Assembly (NCBI GenBank): GCA_029959605.1
Contig: JASCOC010000014.1
Coordinates: 1-64,000, forward strand
Length of the DNA: 64,000 nt
Source of the DNA: Lysobacteraceae bacterium PS02340
GTDB lineage: Bacteria > Pseudomonadota > Gammaproteobacteria > Xanthomonadales > Xanthomonadaceae
Reading direction: 5' to 3'
Position numbers and translations under genes: made by a program. This document shows positions 8,974 to 17,782 of the stretch, piece after piece. Every line of letters begins with the position of its first letter. Position 1 is the stretch's first letter. The notes below the pieces were generated by a model. The model did not search any database. It was not told the origin of the DNA and saw only the letters and a list, made by a program, of their open reading frames with translations.

Positions 8974-9432
8974 TCAGACCGCGCCGCGCCGTCGGCGCAA
9001 GTCGCGCGCGAGCACCAGCACGATCATCAGGTTGAGCAGGAAGACACCCCAGGTCATCCAGTCCGGGTGCTGCCACAGCGCGTAGATCTCGAACGGCAGG
9101 TACGCGGCCGCGCCGATCACGCCCAGCCATGAGGCCCACGCGCGATGACCCCAGAGACCCCAGCCTTCGAACAGGCGCATCACGGCATAGATCACCGCGA
9201 CGCCGATGGCGATGTGCAGCCGTTCCGGGGTGATCGCATCGAGCATCGCGGTGCCGCTGCGTTCGGCGTCGACACCGAAGCGTGCGAGTACGTGTTCGAG
9301 CTCGTGCTGCAGCGCGTCCGGGCCGATCGCCGCGAGGGCGCCGGCGACGAGCAGGGCGAAGACGCCCTTGGCGGCCTCGAACAGCGCGATCGCGCGCAGG
9401 CCTTTGTGGGTGTCGGTGCGATCATCGGTCAT
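8974..9432 (-). CDS. DUF2127 family membrane protein
   Basis: A 152-residue inner-membrane protein of unknown function. It has the DUF2127 layout: an N-terminal GLRAIALFEAAKGVFALLVA helix, a loop containing ELEHVLARFGVD, then three hydrophobic segments with the characteristic LFEGWGLWGHRAWASWLG and AAYLPFEIYAL stretches, ending in a basic RRRR tail. The ATG at 9432 is chosen because it shares bases with the thpR stop (TGATG), a translational-coupling arrangement; the frame extends further but that part overlaps thpR. Confidence 0.8.
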   Translation of the reverse strand: MTDDRTDTHKGLRAIALFEAAKGVFALLVAGALAAIGPDALQHELEHVLARFGVDAERSGTAMLDAITPERLHIAIGVAVIYAVMRLFEGWGLWGHRAWASWLGVIGAAAYLPFEIYALWQHPDWMTWGVFLLNLMIVLVLARDLRRRRGAV

Positions 9433-10016
9433 CAGAACAGGGCGTCCTGTCGGGGTGGCGCGGGCAATGCGGCGCCGGTCAATGGCCACGCGCCGAGCGC
9501 GTCGTAGCGGCCACTGGGATTGAACAGCAATTCAAAGTTATCGACGTCTAGGCTATCGGCGCCGCAGTCCACCGCGTCGAGCCACGTCTGCGGCGGCAGT
9601 CCCCGTTCGAGGAACGCAAGCGTGACATGCGGCCGCGTGGTCCGCTCCATCGGCGCGATACCCGCGCGGCGGACCGCGTCATGGCTCGCATCGCACAGGG
9701 CCTGCAGTGCGGGGCAGGGCGCCGGCAACGCGACGACTGCGCCGGAGTGGCGCCAGTAGGCGAGGCGTTCGAGGGTGAAGCGGTGTGGCGGAATCCGGGT
9801 CGCCGCGTCTGCGAATGCATCCAGAAGCGCCGGTGCGACCACGGGGCCTGCGGTCGCACCTACGAAACAGAGCGTGACGTGCCACTGGTCGGCGCGTCGC
9901 AGTTGCAAAGAAGGCGCGTCCGATGGACGCGCCTCCTGCAAACGGTGCAACACCGTTGCGAGCACCACCCGGCCGTCGGCACTGGGCCGCCACGCCGGGA
10001 ACAGCGCCTGGCTCAC
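9432..10016 (-). CDS. thpR: RNA 2',3'-cyclic phosphodiesterase (2H family, LigT/ThpR)
   Basis: A 2H phosphoesterase that opens 2',3'-cyclic phosphates in RNA; the family was first described as 2'-5' RNA ligase. The 194-residue product has both HxTx motifs: HVTLCFVG (about residue 46) and HVTLAFLE (about residue 129). The start is GTG at 10016, overlapping the typA stop by 4 nt (GTGA), and its own stop overlaps the next start (TGATG), so typA-thpR-DUF2127 reads as a coupled operon. A more divergent relative lies at 24021-24560; both end in a WPL-x(n)-ALF tail. Confidence 0.88.
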   Translation of the reverse strand: MSQALFPAWRPSADGRVVLATVLHRLQEARPSDAPSLQLRRADQWHVTLCFVGATAGPVVAPALLDAFADAATRIPPHRFTLERLAYWRHSGAVVALPAPCPALQALCDASHDAVRRAGIAPMERTTRPHVTLAFLERGLPPQTWLDAVDCGADSLDVDNFELLFNPSGRYDALGAWPLTGAALPAPPRQDALF

Positions 10017-11842
10017 GCTGCGCGGGACGCGCGCTTGCGATCGCTCTCGGTCAGGAACTTCTTGCGCAGGCGGATTTCCTTCGGCGTGACTTCGACCAGT
10101 TCGTCGTCATCGATGAAGTCCAGCGCCTGTTCCAGCGAGAACTTGATCGCCGGCGTCAGCGCGATGGCGTCGTCCTTGCCCGAAGCACGCATGTTGGTCA
10201 GCGGCTTGGTCTTGATCGCGTTGACGGTCAGATCGTTGTCCTTGGAGTGGATACCGACCAGCTGACCCTCGTACACATTGTCGCCTTCGGCGGCGAACAG
10301 CTTGCCGCGCTCCTGCAACGGGCCGAGCGAGTAGGCCGGCGTGGCGCCCGGCGCATTGGCGATCATCACGCCGTTGAGGCGCTTGGCGATCGCACCGGTT
10401 TCCTTCGGGCCGTAACGGTCGAACACGTGGAACAGCAGACCGCCGCCCTGGGTCAGGGTCTTGAACTCGTTCTGGAAGCCGATCAGGCCACGGGCCGGGA
10501 TCTCATAGTCCAGACGCACGCGTCCCTTGCCGTCCGACTCCATGTTCTTCAGCTGGCCCTTGCGGATGCCGAGCTTCTCCATCACGCCGCCCTGGTGCTG
10601 CTCTTCGACGTCGACCACCAGCTGCTCGATCGGCTCCATCTGCTGGCCGTCGATCTCCTTGATGATGACCTCGGGGCGCGACACGGCCAGCTCGAAGCCT
10701 TCGCGGCGCATGTTCTCGATCAGCACCGACAGGTGCAGTTCGCCGCGGCCGGAGACCAGGAACTTGTCCGCGTCTTCCAGCTGCTCGACCTTCAGCGCCA
10801 CGTTGTGCACGGTCTCGCGCTCGAGGCGATCCTTCAGCTGGCGGCTAGTCAGGAACTTGCCGCCGGACAGATCCTTGTTGCCTGCGAACGGCGAGTTGTT
10901 GACCTGGAAGGTCATCGAGATCGTGGGCTCGTCGACGGTCAGTGCCGGCAGCGCTTCCGGGGTATCCAGCGCGCAGACGGTGTCGGAAATGGTCAGGTCC
11001 TGGATGCCGGAGATGGCGACGATGTCACCGGCCTCGGCGGTGTCCTGCTCGATGCGCTCCAGGCCCAGGAAGCCGAGCACCTGCATCACCTTGCCCTGGC
11101 GCTTCTTGCCTTCACGGCTGATGACCGAGACCGGCATGTTCTTCTTCAGGGTGCCGCGCTGGATGCGGCCGATGCCGATCACGCCGACGAAGTTGTTGTA
11201 GTCCAGCTGGCTGATGCGCATCTGGAAGGCGCCGTCCGGGTCGACTTCCGGCATCGGTGCGTGCTGCATGATCGCTTCGTACAGCGGGGTCATGTCGCCC
11301 GAACGCGCGGCGTCGTCGAGGCTCGCGTAGCCGTGCAGCGCCGAGGCGTAGACGATCGGGAAGTCGAGCTGCTCGTTGGTCGCGCCGAGCTTGTCGAACA
11401 GGTCGAACACCTGGTCGATCACCCAGTCCGGACGCGCGCCCGGGCGGTCGATCTTGTTGACGACGACGATCGGCTTGAAGCCCATCGCGAACGCCTTCTG
11501 GGTCACGAAGCGCGTCTGCGGCATCGGGCCGTCCATCGCGTCGACCAGGATCAGCACGGTGTCCACCATCGACAGCACGCGCTCCACCTCGCCGCCGAAG
11601 TCGGCGTGGCCCGGGGTGTCGACGATGTTGATGCGGTTGCCGTTCCAGGTGATCGCCGTGTTCTTGGCGAGGATCGTGATGCCACGTTCCTTTTCCTGGT
11701 CGTTGCTGTCCATCACGCGCTCGGCGAGCACGGTGCGCTCGGAGAGGGTGCCCGACTGCTTCAGCAGACAGTCGACGAGGGTGGTCTTGCCGTGGTCGAC
11801 GTGGGCGACGATGGCGATATTGCGCAGGCGTTCGATGGACAT
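10013..11842 (-). CDS. typA: Translational GTPase TypA/BipA
   Basis: Ribosome-associated GTPase important for 50S assembly at low temperature and for stress and virulence responses. The 609-residue product has the G1 loop [10 protein letters not shown], switch regions with [13 protein letters not shown]3 [11 protein letters not shown] and G4 NKIDRPGA, followed by EF-G-like domains and the TypA-specific C-terminal domain. The ATG at 11842 ([17 protein letters not shown]) fits the family; 13 extra codons upstream are open but not conserved. Downstream thpR is translationally coupled through a GTGA overlap. Confidence 0.97.
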   Translation of the reverse strand: MSIERLRNIAIVAHVDHGKTTLVDCLLKQSGTLSERTVLAERVMDSNDQEKERGITILAKNTAITWNGNRINIVDTPGHADFGGEVERVLSMVDTVLILVDAMDGPMPQTRFVTQKAFAMGFKPIVVVNKIDRPGARPDWVIDQVFDLFDKLGATNEQLDFPIVYASALHGYASLDDAARSGDMTPLYEAIMQHAPMPEVDPDGAFQMRISQLDYNNFVGVIGIGRIQRGTLKKNMPVSVISREGKKRQGKVMQVLGFLGLERIEQDTAEAGDIVAISGIQDLTISDTVCALDTPEALPALTVDEPTISMTFQVNNSPFAGNKDLSGGKFLTSRQLKDRLERETVHNVALKVEQLEDADKFLVSGRGELHLSVLIENMRREGFELAVSRPEVIIKEIDGQQMEPIEQLVVDVEEQHQGGVMEKLGIRKGQLKNMESDGKGRVRLDYEIPARGLIGFQNEFKTLTQGGGLLFHVFDRYGPKETGAIAKRLNGVMIANAPGATPAYSLGPLQERGKLFAAEGDNVYEGQLVGIHSKDNDLTVNAIKTKPLTNMRASGKDDAIALTPAIKFSLEQALDFIDDDELVEVTPKEIRLRKKFLTESDRKRASRAA

Positions 11843-11902
11843 GGGCAAGGCTGCGCCAGAGTCGAAGACCGGGGCGCACAAGAGTCAGTGAAAGAGCCCA
11901 GC

Positions 11903-11908
11903 ATTATA
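11903..11908 (-). promoter_or_regulatory. Likely -10 element of typA
   Basis: On the minus strand the hexamer is a perfect TATAAT, about 60 nt upstream of the typA ATG, in the divergent typA/ppiB intergenic region. I see no good -35 match at the right distance. Confidence 0.4.
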
Positions 11909-12027
11909 CGGTGTTGCGCTGCCGCATGGAGGGCCGGTTGGAGCCGGGTATTGAAACCGCCTCCCGGGAGCCACATGTCGCGGGTTCGTCGGCCTGCCGA
12001 TGATTTTCCCTTCAACCAGGATTCCTC

Positions 12028-12522
12028 ATGTCCCTGAACGCCGTATTCGACACCGACCGTGGCCAGATCACCGTCGAGCTGTATGCCGACAAGGCACCGC
12101 TGACCGTCGCCAATTTCGTCAACCTGGCCCAGCGCGGCTTCTACGACGGTCTGAGCTTCCACCGCGTCATCGCCGACTTCATGGTCCAGGGCGGCTGTCC
12201 CGAGGGCTCCGGCCGTGGCGGTCCGGGCTACCGGTTCGAGGACGAGACCAACAACGGCGTCAAGCACGAGCGTGGCGTGCTGTCGATGGCGAACGCGGGC
12301 CCGAATACCAACGGCAGCCAGTTCTTCATCACCCACATCAAGACCGACTGGCTGGACGGCAAGCACACCGTGTTCGGCAAGGTCACCGAAGGTCTGGACG
12401 TGGTCGACGCGGTGAAGCAGGGCGATGCGATCAAGTCGATCAAGATCGTCGGCGACACCGAAGCGGTGCTGGCGGCCAAGGCCGACCGCGTCGCCGAGTG
12501 GAACAAGACGCTTGCTGCCTAA
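12028..12522 (+). CDS. ppiB: Peptidyl-prolyl cis-trans isomerase B (cyclophilin type)
   Basis: Cytoplasmic prolyl isomerase that speeds protein folding. The 164-residue product lacks a signal peptide and shows cyclophilin motifs in order: ADKAPLTVANFVNLA, FYDGLSFHRVIADFMVQGGCP (catalytic Arg in FHR), MANAGPNTNGSQFFIT and WLDGKHTVFGKV. It is divergent from typA and ends in a clear terminator. In E. coli ppiB lies beside lpxH; here lpxH is about 40 kb away. Confidence 0.94.
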   Translation: MSLNAVFDTDRGQITVELYADKAPLTVANFVNLAQRGFYDGLSFHRVIADFMVQGGCPEGSGRGGPGYRFEDETNNGVKHERGVLSMANAGPNTNGSQFFITHIKTDWLDGKHTVFGKVTEGLDVVDAVKQGDAIKSIKIVGDTEAVLAAKADRVAEWNKTLAA

Positions 12523-12532
12523 GCGACACCGA

Positions 12533-12564
12533 CAGGCCGGCCATTCGCCGGCCTGTTTTCTTCT
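12533..12564 (+). terminator. Intrinsic terminator of ppiB
   Basis: CAGGCCGGC (12533-12541), loop CATTC, GCCGGCCTG (12547-12555), then TTTTCTTCT. The next gene starts at 12575, only just downstream, so it needs its own promoter or read-through. Confidence 0.85.
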
Positions 12565-12574
12565 GGGGAATGGA

Positions 12575-13357
12575 ATGGCCTCGAGCAGCAGGTGGTGGTG
12601 CGGTCTGGTGTTGGCGCTGGGCGTCGGCGCGCTGTCCGCTTGCGGGCCGTCTTCGCCCGATCCCGACGTCGACAGCGTGGGTCCCGATGTCGCGGAGACG
12701 CCGCAGGCGCAGGATCTCGAACGCAGCCTCGAAGGCATCTGGAGCACCGGCGTCTCCACCGGCGACGATGCCGAAACGATCTACGCCATCGAGTGGCAGA
12801 GCAGCGGCGGTCTACGCATCCTGCGCGACGGCAGCTGGCTCGCGGGCTCGGTGGAGGACGTCGACGTCGACAACCAGACGCTGGCGTTCCACATCACCCG
12901 AGAGAACGGGCCCGACGAGACGGTGACCCTGCGCAAGGTGCAGGACACGGCTTCGGGCGAGGGCTTCCACCTGCGCGTGACCTGGGCGCAGGGACAGACC
13001 GAGACGCTGGGCTTCGTGCGCCGGCTGACCGATCGCGACCGGCAGGCGATCGTGCTGGAAGTCCGACAGGCGGAAGTGTTGCCGCAGGCCGTCGCGTGTG
13101 GCGGCGATGCACCGGCCGGCAGCCTGCGCGCGACGCTGGCCTGCAGCGAGAGCGAATTCGCCGAACTCGATCGCGGCCTGCGCGCGCAGCTGGTCGAACT
13201 GTCGGCGCGGTATCCGGACGGCGATCGCACGGCGGCCGCGGTCGTCCAGCAGCTCGATGCCTGCAGAACGCCCGAGTGCCTGCGCGATGCCTATGCGCAA
13301 TGGCAGACCTATTTCGACGAGAACTACGACCTCGGCGACGTGCTCGATTACCTCTGA
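12575..13357 (+). CDS. Lipoprotein with LprI-like C-terminal region
   Basis: A 260-residue predicted lipoprotein: the signal peptide ends in a lipobox LSAC (Cys near residue 23), followed by an Asp/Pro-rich spacer. Residues about 45-160 form a Trp-containing domain (GIWSTGVSTGDD, IEWQSSGG) that I do not recognise. The C-terminal third has the pattern LACSESEFAELDRGL ... CRTPECLRDAYAQW, which resembles the LprI/DUF1311 lysozyme-inhibitor domain with paired cysteines. It starts right after the ppiB terminator and is followed by an aminotransferase gene. Function is inferred only weakly. Confidence 0.75.
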   Translation: MASSSRWWCGLVLALGVGALSACGPSSPDPDVDSVGPDVAETPQAQDLERSLEGIWSTGVSTGDDAETIYAIEWQSSGGLRILRDGSWLAGSVEDVDVDNQTLAFHITRENGPDETVTLRKVQDTASGEGFHLRVTWAQGQTETLGFVRRLTDRDRQAIVLEVRQAEVLPQAVACGGDAPAGSLRATLACSESEFAELDRGLRAQLVELSARYPDGDRTAAAVVQQLDACRTPECLRDAYAQWQTYFDENYDLGDVLDYL

Positions 13358-13464
13358 AATCGCGCCTCGCCGTACGCCGCGCCGGCAGTCGCCACAGGGC
13401 TGCGTGGTACCATCTGCCGCCGAAAATCAGCGCTTCCGCCGCATTCCCGACGCTCCACGAAGAG

Positions 13465-14673
13465 ATGCCCCCGATGCCCCAGCTCGCCGCGCGGACCGCT
13501 CGCGCCAAGCCCAGCGCCATCATGCAGGTCGCCGAGAAGGCCAAGCGCCTGAAGGCCGAAGGCCGGGACATCATCAGCTTCTCGATCGGCGTGCCGAACT
13601 TCCTGCCCGGCCCGCACGTGTATGCGGCCGCGCGCGAAGCGCTCGACCACGACAGCGGCCAGTACGGCAGCAATCGCGGCAGTGACGCGCTGCTCGATGC
13701 GTTCATCGGTCATCTCGATCGCATCGGCCTGCCGGGCTACACCCGCGCGCACTGCGCCAGCGGCATCGGCGCCAAGCACATCCTCTACACGCTGGCGGAA
13801 GTGCTGCTCGACGAAGGCGACGGCTTCGCGTTCGCCACGCCGTACTGGACGACGTATCTGGACATCGCCGAGATCGTCGGCGCCGACATCCAGCTGCTGC
13901 CGTGCCCGCCCGAACAGGACTACAAGCTGACCCCGGCGCAGCTCGATGCCGCGCTGGCGCGCAAGCCAAAGGTCTTCCTGTTCAACAATCCGTCGAACCC
14001 GACCGGCATGGTCTACACGCGCGACGAGATTGCCGCGCTGGCCGACGTGCTGGTGCGCCATCCGGATACGTGGATCGTCACCGACGACATCTACAACCGC
14101 ATGGTCTTCGACGGCATCGGCTACCACAACGTCGTGCAGGCGCGCCCGGAACTGCGCGAGCGCACGATCTTCGTCGACTCGCTGTCCAAGACCTACGGCA
14201 TGCCGGGCTGGCGCGTCGGCCTGCTGGCCGGGCCGGAGAACGTCGCGAAAGCCTTCGCGACGATGAACTCCAACCACATCACCAACGTGCCGGAAGTCGT
14301 GACCGCGGCCGCGGTCGCCGCGCTGTCCGGCCCGCAGGACGTGCCGACGGCGAAGTGCGCCGAGTTCCAGGCGCGACGCGACGTGGTGATGACGGCGCTG
14401 GCGGAGATTCCGGGCGTGGTCTGCCCCAAGCCCGCCGGTGCGTTCTACGTGTTTCCCGACATCAGCGTCGCGTTCGGCAAGTCGCATGGCGACCTGCGCA
14501 TCGAAAACGACGTCGACCTGTGCAATGCGCTGCTCGAAACCAAGGGCGTTGCCTGTGTGCCGGGCTCGGCGTTCGGCGAGCCGCGCGCGTTGCGCATCAG
14601 CTACACCTGTCCCGAAGCGCAGCTCGCGCCGGGACTCGCCCGGATCCGCGAATTCTTCGCGGAGCTGACCTGA
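13465..14673 (+). CDS. Pyridoxal-phosphate-dependent aminotransferase (class I, aspartate aminotransferase-like)
   Basis: A 402-residue fold-type I aminotransferase. Visible features are NNPSNPTG at 174-181, the PLP-ring Asp in VTDDIYNRM (about 206-213), the Schiff-base lysine Lys242 in DSLSKTYGMPGWRVG, and a C-terminal RISYTC with the carboxylate-binding Arg. The family contains aspartate and other amino-acid aminotransferases, so the substrate cannot be assigned from sequence alone. The ATG at 13465 follows a GAAGAG site; a second ATG lies 9 nt downstream. mdh follows, which fits an oxaloacetate/aspartate link. Confidence 0.92.
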   Translation: MPPMPQLAARTARAKPSAIMQVAEKAKRLKAEGRDIISFSIGVPNFLPGPHVYAAAREALDHDSGQYGSNRGSDALLDAFIGHLDRIGLPGYTRAHCASGIGAKHILYTLAEVLLDEGDGFAFATPYWTTYLDIAEIVGADIQLLPCPPEQDYKLTPAQLDAALARKPKVFLFNNPSNPTGMVYTRDEIAALADVLVRHPDTWIVTDDIYNRMVFDGIGYHNVVQARPELRERTIFVDSLSKTYGMPGWRVGLLAGPENVAKAFATMNSNHITNVPEVVTAAAVAALSGPQDVPTAKCAEFQARRDVVMTALAEIPGVVCPKPAGAFYVFPDISVAFGKSHGDLRIENDVDLCNALLETKGVACVPGSAFGEPRALRISYTCPEAQLAPGLARIREFFAELT

Positions 14674-14741
14674 CCGGCCGGCCCCCGCCGACCGGATGCT
14701 TCCCACCCACGTGACCGTTTGAACGAACGAGAGGAATGACG

Positions 14742-15728
14742 ATGAAGAAGCCCGTCCGTGTTGCCGTGACCGGCGCTGCCGGCCAGATCGGCTATGCGCT
14801 GCTGTTCCGAATCGCCTCCGGCGAAATGCTGGGCAAGGACCAGCCGGTGATCCTGCAGCTGCTCGAACTGCCGATCGACAAGGCACAGGCCGCGCTGAAG
14901 GGCGTGATCATGGAGCTCGAGGATTGCGCGTTCCCGCTGCTGGCCGATGTCGTCGGCACCGACGATCCGGAAGTCGCGTTCAAGGACGCCGACATCGCCC
15001 TGCTGGTCGGCGCGCGTCCGCGCGGCCCCGGCATGGAGCGCAAGGACCTGCTGCTGGAGAACGCCAAGATCTTCACCGCGCAGGGCGCGGCGTTGAACAG
15101 GGTCGCCTCGCGCGACGTCAAGGTGCTGGTGGTCGGCAACCCGGCCAACACCAATGCCTACATCGCCATGAAGTCGGCGCCGGATCTCAACCCGCGCAAC
15201 TTCACCGCGATGCTGCGCCTCGACCACAACCGCGCGCTGAGCCAGCTGGCGACCAAGGCCGACGTGGCCGTGGGCGACATCGAAGGCCTGATCGTGTGGG
15301 GCAACCACAGCCCGACCATGTACCCGGACTACCGCTTCGCGACCGCGAACGGCCAGAACCTGAAGGACAAGATCAACGACGCCGACTGGAACGCCAACAC
15401 CTTCATCCCGCAGGTCGGCAAGCGCGGCGCGGCGATCATCGAAGCCCGCGGCCTGTCCTCGGCCGCCTCGGCCGCAAACGCCGCCATCGACCACATCCAC
15501 GACTGGGTGCTGGGCAGCAACGGCAAGTGGGTGACGATGGGCGTGCCGTCCGACGGCAGCTACGGCATTCCCGAAGGCGTGATCTTCGGCTTCGCGGTGA
15601 CCACCGAGAACGGCGAGTACACGCTGGTCAAGGACATCGAAGTCGACGACTTCAGCCAGAAGGCCATCGACAAGACGCTGGCCGAGCTCGAAGAAGAGCG
15701 CAGCGGCGTGGCGCATCTGCTGGCCTGA
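14742..15728 (+). CDS. mdh: Malate dehydrogenase
   Basis: NAD-dependent interconversion of malate and oxaloacetate in the TCA cycle. The 328-residue product is of the cytosolic-type group typical of Xanthomonas, with the nucleotide loop [19 protein letters not shown], the substrate loop [18 protein letters not shown], catalytic LRLDHNRAL and the His in [13 protein letters not shown] chose ATG 14742 because the GAGAGGA ribosome-binding site is well spaced for it; an ATG two codons earlier is too close. Followed by a bidirectional terminator. Confidence 0.96.
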   Translation: MKKPVRVAVTGAAGQIGYALLFRIASGEMLGKDQPVILQLLELPIDKAQAALKGVIMELEDCAFPLLADVVGTDDPEVAFKDADIALLVGARPRGPGMERKDLLLENAKIFTAQGAALNRVASRDVKVLVVGNPANTNAYIAMKSAPDLNPRNFTAMLRLDHNRALSQLATKADVAVGDIEGLIVWGNHSPTMYPDYRFATANGQNLKDKINDADWNANTFIPQVGKRGAAIIEARGLSSAASAANAAIDHIHDWVLGSNGKWVTMGVPSDGSYGIPEGVIFGFAVTTENGEYTLVKDIEVDDFSQKAIDKTLAELEEERSGVAHLLA

Positions 15729-15746
15729 GCCCTGCAGCGCGTCGAG

Positions 15747-15775
15747 AAAAAGCCGGGCCTCGCGCCCGGCTTTTT
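15747..15775. terminator. Bidirectional terminator after mdh
   Basis: AAAAA, GCCGGGC (15752-15758), 5-nt loop, GCCCGGC (15764-15770), TTTTT. Symmetric A- and T-runs allow function on both strands. Confidence 0.9.
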
Positions 15776-15876
15776 CGTGGGCGCGCGCCGGCTGCAGCCG
15801 CGGTGTAGACCATTGTCGTAACGCATCCTGGCCGCTTGCGGAATAGCCTGCCGGATTCGCAACCGGGAGGGTCGAC

Positions 15877-17778
15877 ATGGGCTATGAGGAATTCCACCGC
15901 CGCTCCATCGAAGACCCCGAAGGGTTCTGGGGCGAGCAGGCGCAGGCGATCCACTGGCACAAGGCCCCGGACCGGATCCTCGACTATTCGAATCCGCCGT
16001 TCCGCAAGTGGTTCGTCGGCGGCGAGACCAACCTCTGCTTCAATGCCGTCGACCGGCATCTCGACGCGCGTGGCGACCAGCTCGCGCTCGTCGCGATCTC
16101 GACCGAAACGAACGAGACGCGCGAGATCACCTACGCGCAGCTGTACCGCGAGGTCAACGATTTCGCGGCCGTGCTGAAAGCGCTCGGCGTCGGGCGTGGC
16201 GACCGCGTCGTCATCTACATGCCGAACATGGCCGAGGCCGCGTTCGCGATGCTGGCCTGCGCGCGCATCGGCGCGGTCCACTCGGTGGTGTTCGGCGGTT
16301 TCGCCGCGCACAACCTCGCGCTGCGCATCGACGATGCGAAGCCTGCGCTGCTGATCGCCGCCGATGCGGGCAGCCGCGGCGGCAAGGTGATTCCGTACAA
16401 ACCGCTGGTCGATGCAGCCTGCGCGGAAGCGCAGTCCCCGCCGCCGCACGTGCTGATCGTCGATCGCGGCCTCGATCCCGGCTACGCGCGCGTCGAAGGG
16501 CGCGACGTCGATTACGCGACGATCCGCGCGCAGCACGCCGGCACCGATGTGCCGGTGGAGTGGCTGGAGTCCAACGAGCCCAGCTATCTGCTCTACACCT
16601 CCGGTACCACCGGCAAGCCTAAGGGCGTGCAGCGCGACGTCGGCGGTTATGCGGTCGCGATGGCACTGTCGATGTGGTCGATCTACGACATCCGCCCGGG
16701 GCAGGTGATGTTCACCACGTCCGACGTGGGCTGGGCGGTCGGCCACTCGTACAACGTCTACGGCCCGCTGATCGCAGGCGCGACGGTGATCCTTTACGAG
16801 GGTCTGCCCTTCAGTCCGGATGGCGGCATCTGGTGGAAGATCTGCGCCGACTACGGCGTGCGCACGATGTTCTCCTCGCCGACCGCGATCCGCGTGCTGA
16901 AGAAACAGGATGCGAAGTTCCTGACCCGGTACGACCTGTCGAAACTCGAATACCTGTTTCTCGCCGGCGAACCGCTCGACGAACCCACTGCGAGCTGGAT
17001 CAGCACCGGCCTCGGCGGCACCACGATCATCGACAACTACTGGCAGACCGAAACCGGCTGGCCGGTGCTGGCACTGATGCCCGGCGTCGAACTGAAGCCG
17101 GTGAAGTTCGGCTCGCCGGGCCTGCCGACGCCGGGCTACGACCTGCGCGTGATCGATGAAGCCACCGGCGAACGCGTGCCGCCCGGCACCAAGGGTGTGC
17201 TGGTGATCCAGCCGCCGCTGCCGCCGGGCTGCATGACCACGGTGTGGAACGACGACGCGCGTTTCCTGTCGAGCTATTTCTCGCATTTCAAGGAGCTGCT
17301 CTACAGCTCGCTGGACTGGGCGATCCAGGACGAAGACGGCTACACCTTCATCCTCGGCCGCACCGACGACGTCATCAACGTCGCCGGCCATCGACTCGGC
17401 ACGCGCGAGATCGAGGAATCGGTGTCGAGCCATCCGGCCGTCGCCGAGGCCGCGGTGATCGGCGTCGCCGACGAACTGAAAGGCCAGGTGCCGATCGTGT
17501 TCGTGACGCTCAAGCAGGCATCGGCGGACGCGGACGCGCAGCACGCTACCGCGGGCGAGATGATGCGCACCGTCGCCGACCAGCTCGGCGCCGTCGCGCG
17601 GCCGGCGCGGGTGTACGTCGTCAATGCGCTGCCGAAGACGCGCTCGGGGAAATTGCTGCGGCGGTCCCTGCAGGCGCTGGCGGAGTCGCGCGACCCCGGC
17701 GATCTGTCGACGCTCGACGATCCCAACGCGCTGGAGGAAGTGCGCCGCGTGCTGGCGCGCGGCGCCGACGCGGGCTGA
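15877..17778 (+). CDS. prpE: Propionyl-CoA synthetase
   Basis: Activates propionate with ATP and CoA to propionyl-CoA, the entry step of the methylcitrate pathway encoded just downstream on the other side of the divergent regulator. The 633-residue product is an AMP-forming acyl-CoA synthetase: YTSGTTGKPKGVQRDVGG (P-loop), DNYWQTETGWP (adenylate binding), a TDDVINVAGHRLGTREIEE hinge and the conserved C-terminal lysine Lys592 in PKTRSGKLLRR, the residue reversibly acylated in this family. It resembles PrpE rather than Acs, for example by YDIRPGQVMFTTSDVGWAVGHSY. It ends 4 nt from the convergent next gene. Confidence 0.93.
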   Translation: MGYEEFHRRSIEDPEGFWGEQAQAIHWHKAPDRILDYSNPPFRKWFVGGETNLCFNAVDRHLDARGDQLALVAISTETNETREITYAQLYREVNDFAAVLKALGVGRGDRVVIYMPNMAEAAFAMLACARIGAVHSVVFGGFAAHNLALRIDDAKPALLIAADAGSRGGKVIPYKPLVDAACAEAQSPPPHVLIVDRGLDPGYARVEGRDVDYATIRAQHAGTDVPVEWLESNEPSYLLYTSGTTGKPKGVQRDVGGYAVAMALSMWSIYDIRPGQVMFTTSDVGWAVGHSYNVYGPLIAGATVILYEGLPFSPDGGIWWKICADYGVRTMFSSPTAIRVLKKQDAKFLTRYDLSKLEYLFLAGEPLDEPTASWISTGLGGTTIIDNYWQTETGWPVLALMPGVELKPVKFGSPGLPTPGYDLRVIDEATGERVPPGTKGVLVIQPPLPPGCMTTVWNDDARFLSSYFSHFKELLYSSLDWAIQDEDGYTFILGRTDDVINVAGHRLGTREIEESVSSHPAVAEAAVIGVADELKGQVPIVFVTLKQASADADAQHATAGEMMRTVADQLGAVARPARVYVVNALPKTRSGKLLRRSLQALAESRDPGDLSTLDDPNALEEVRRVLARGADAG

Positions 17779-17782
17779 GCCT

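Noticed and set aside
9923-12037. A 704-codon open frame on the plus strand opposite typA
   Set aside because: Antisense shadow of typA, with compositional bias and no domain; typA has every GTPase motif.
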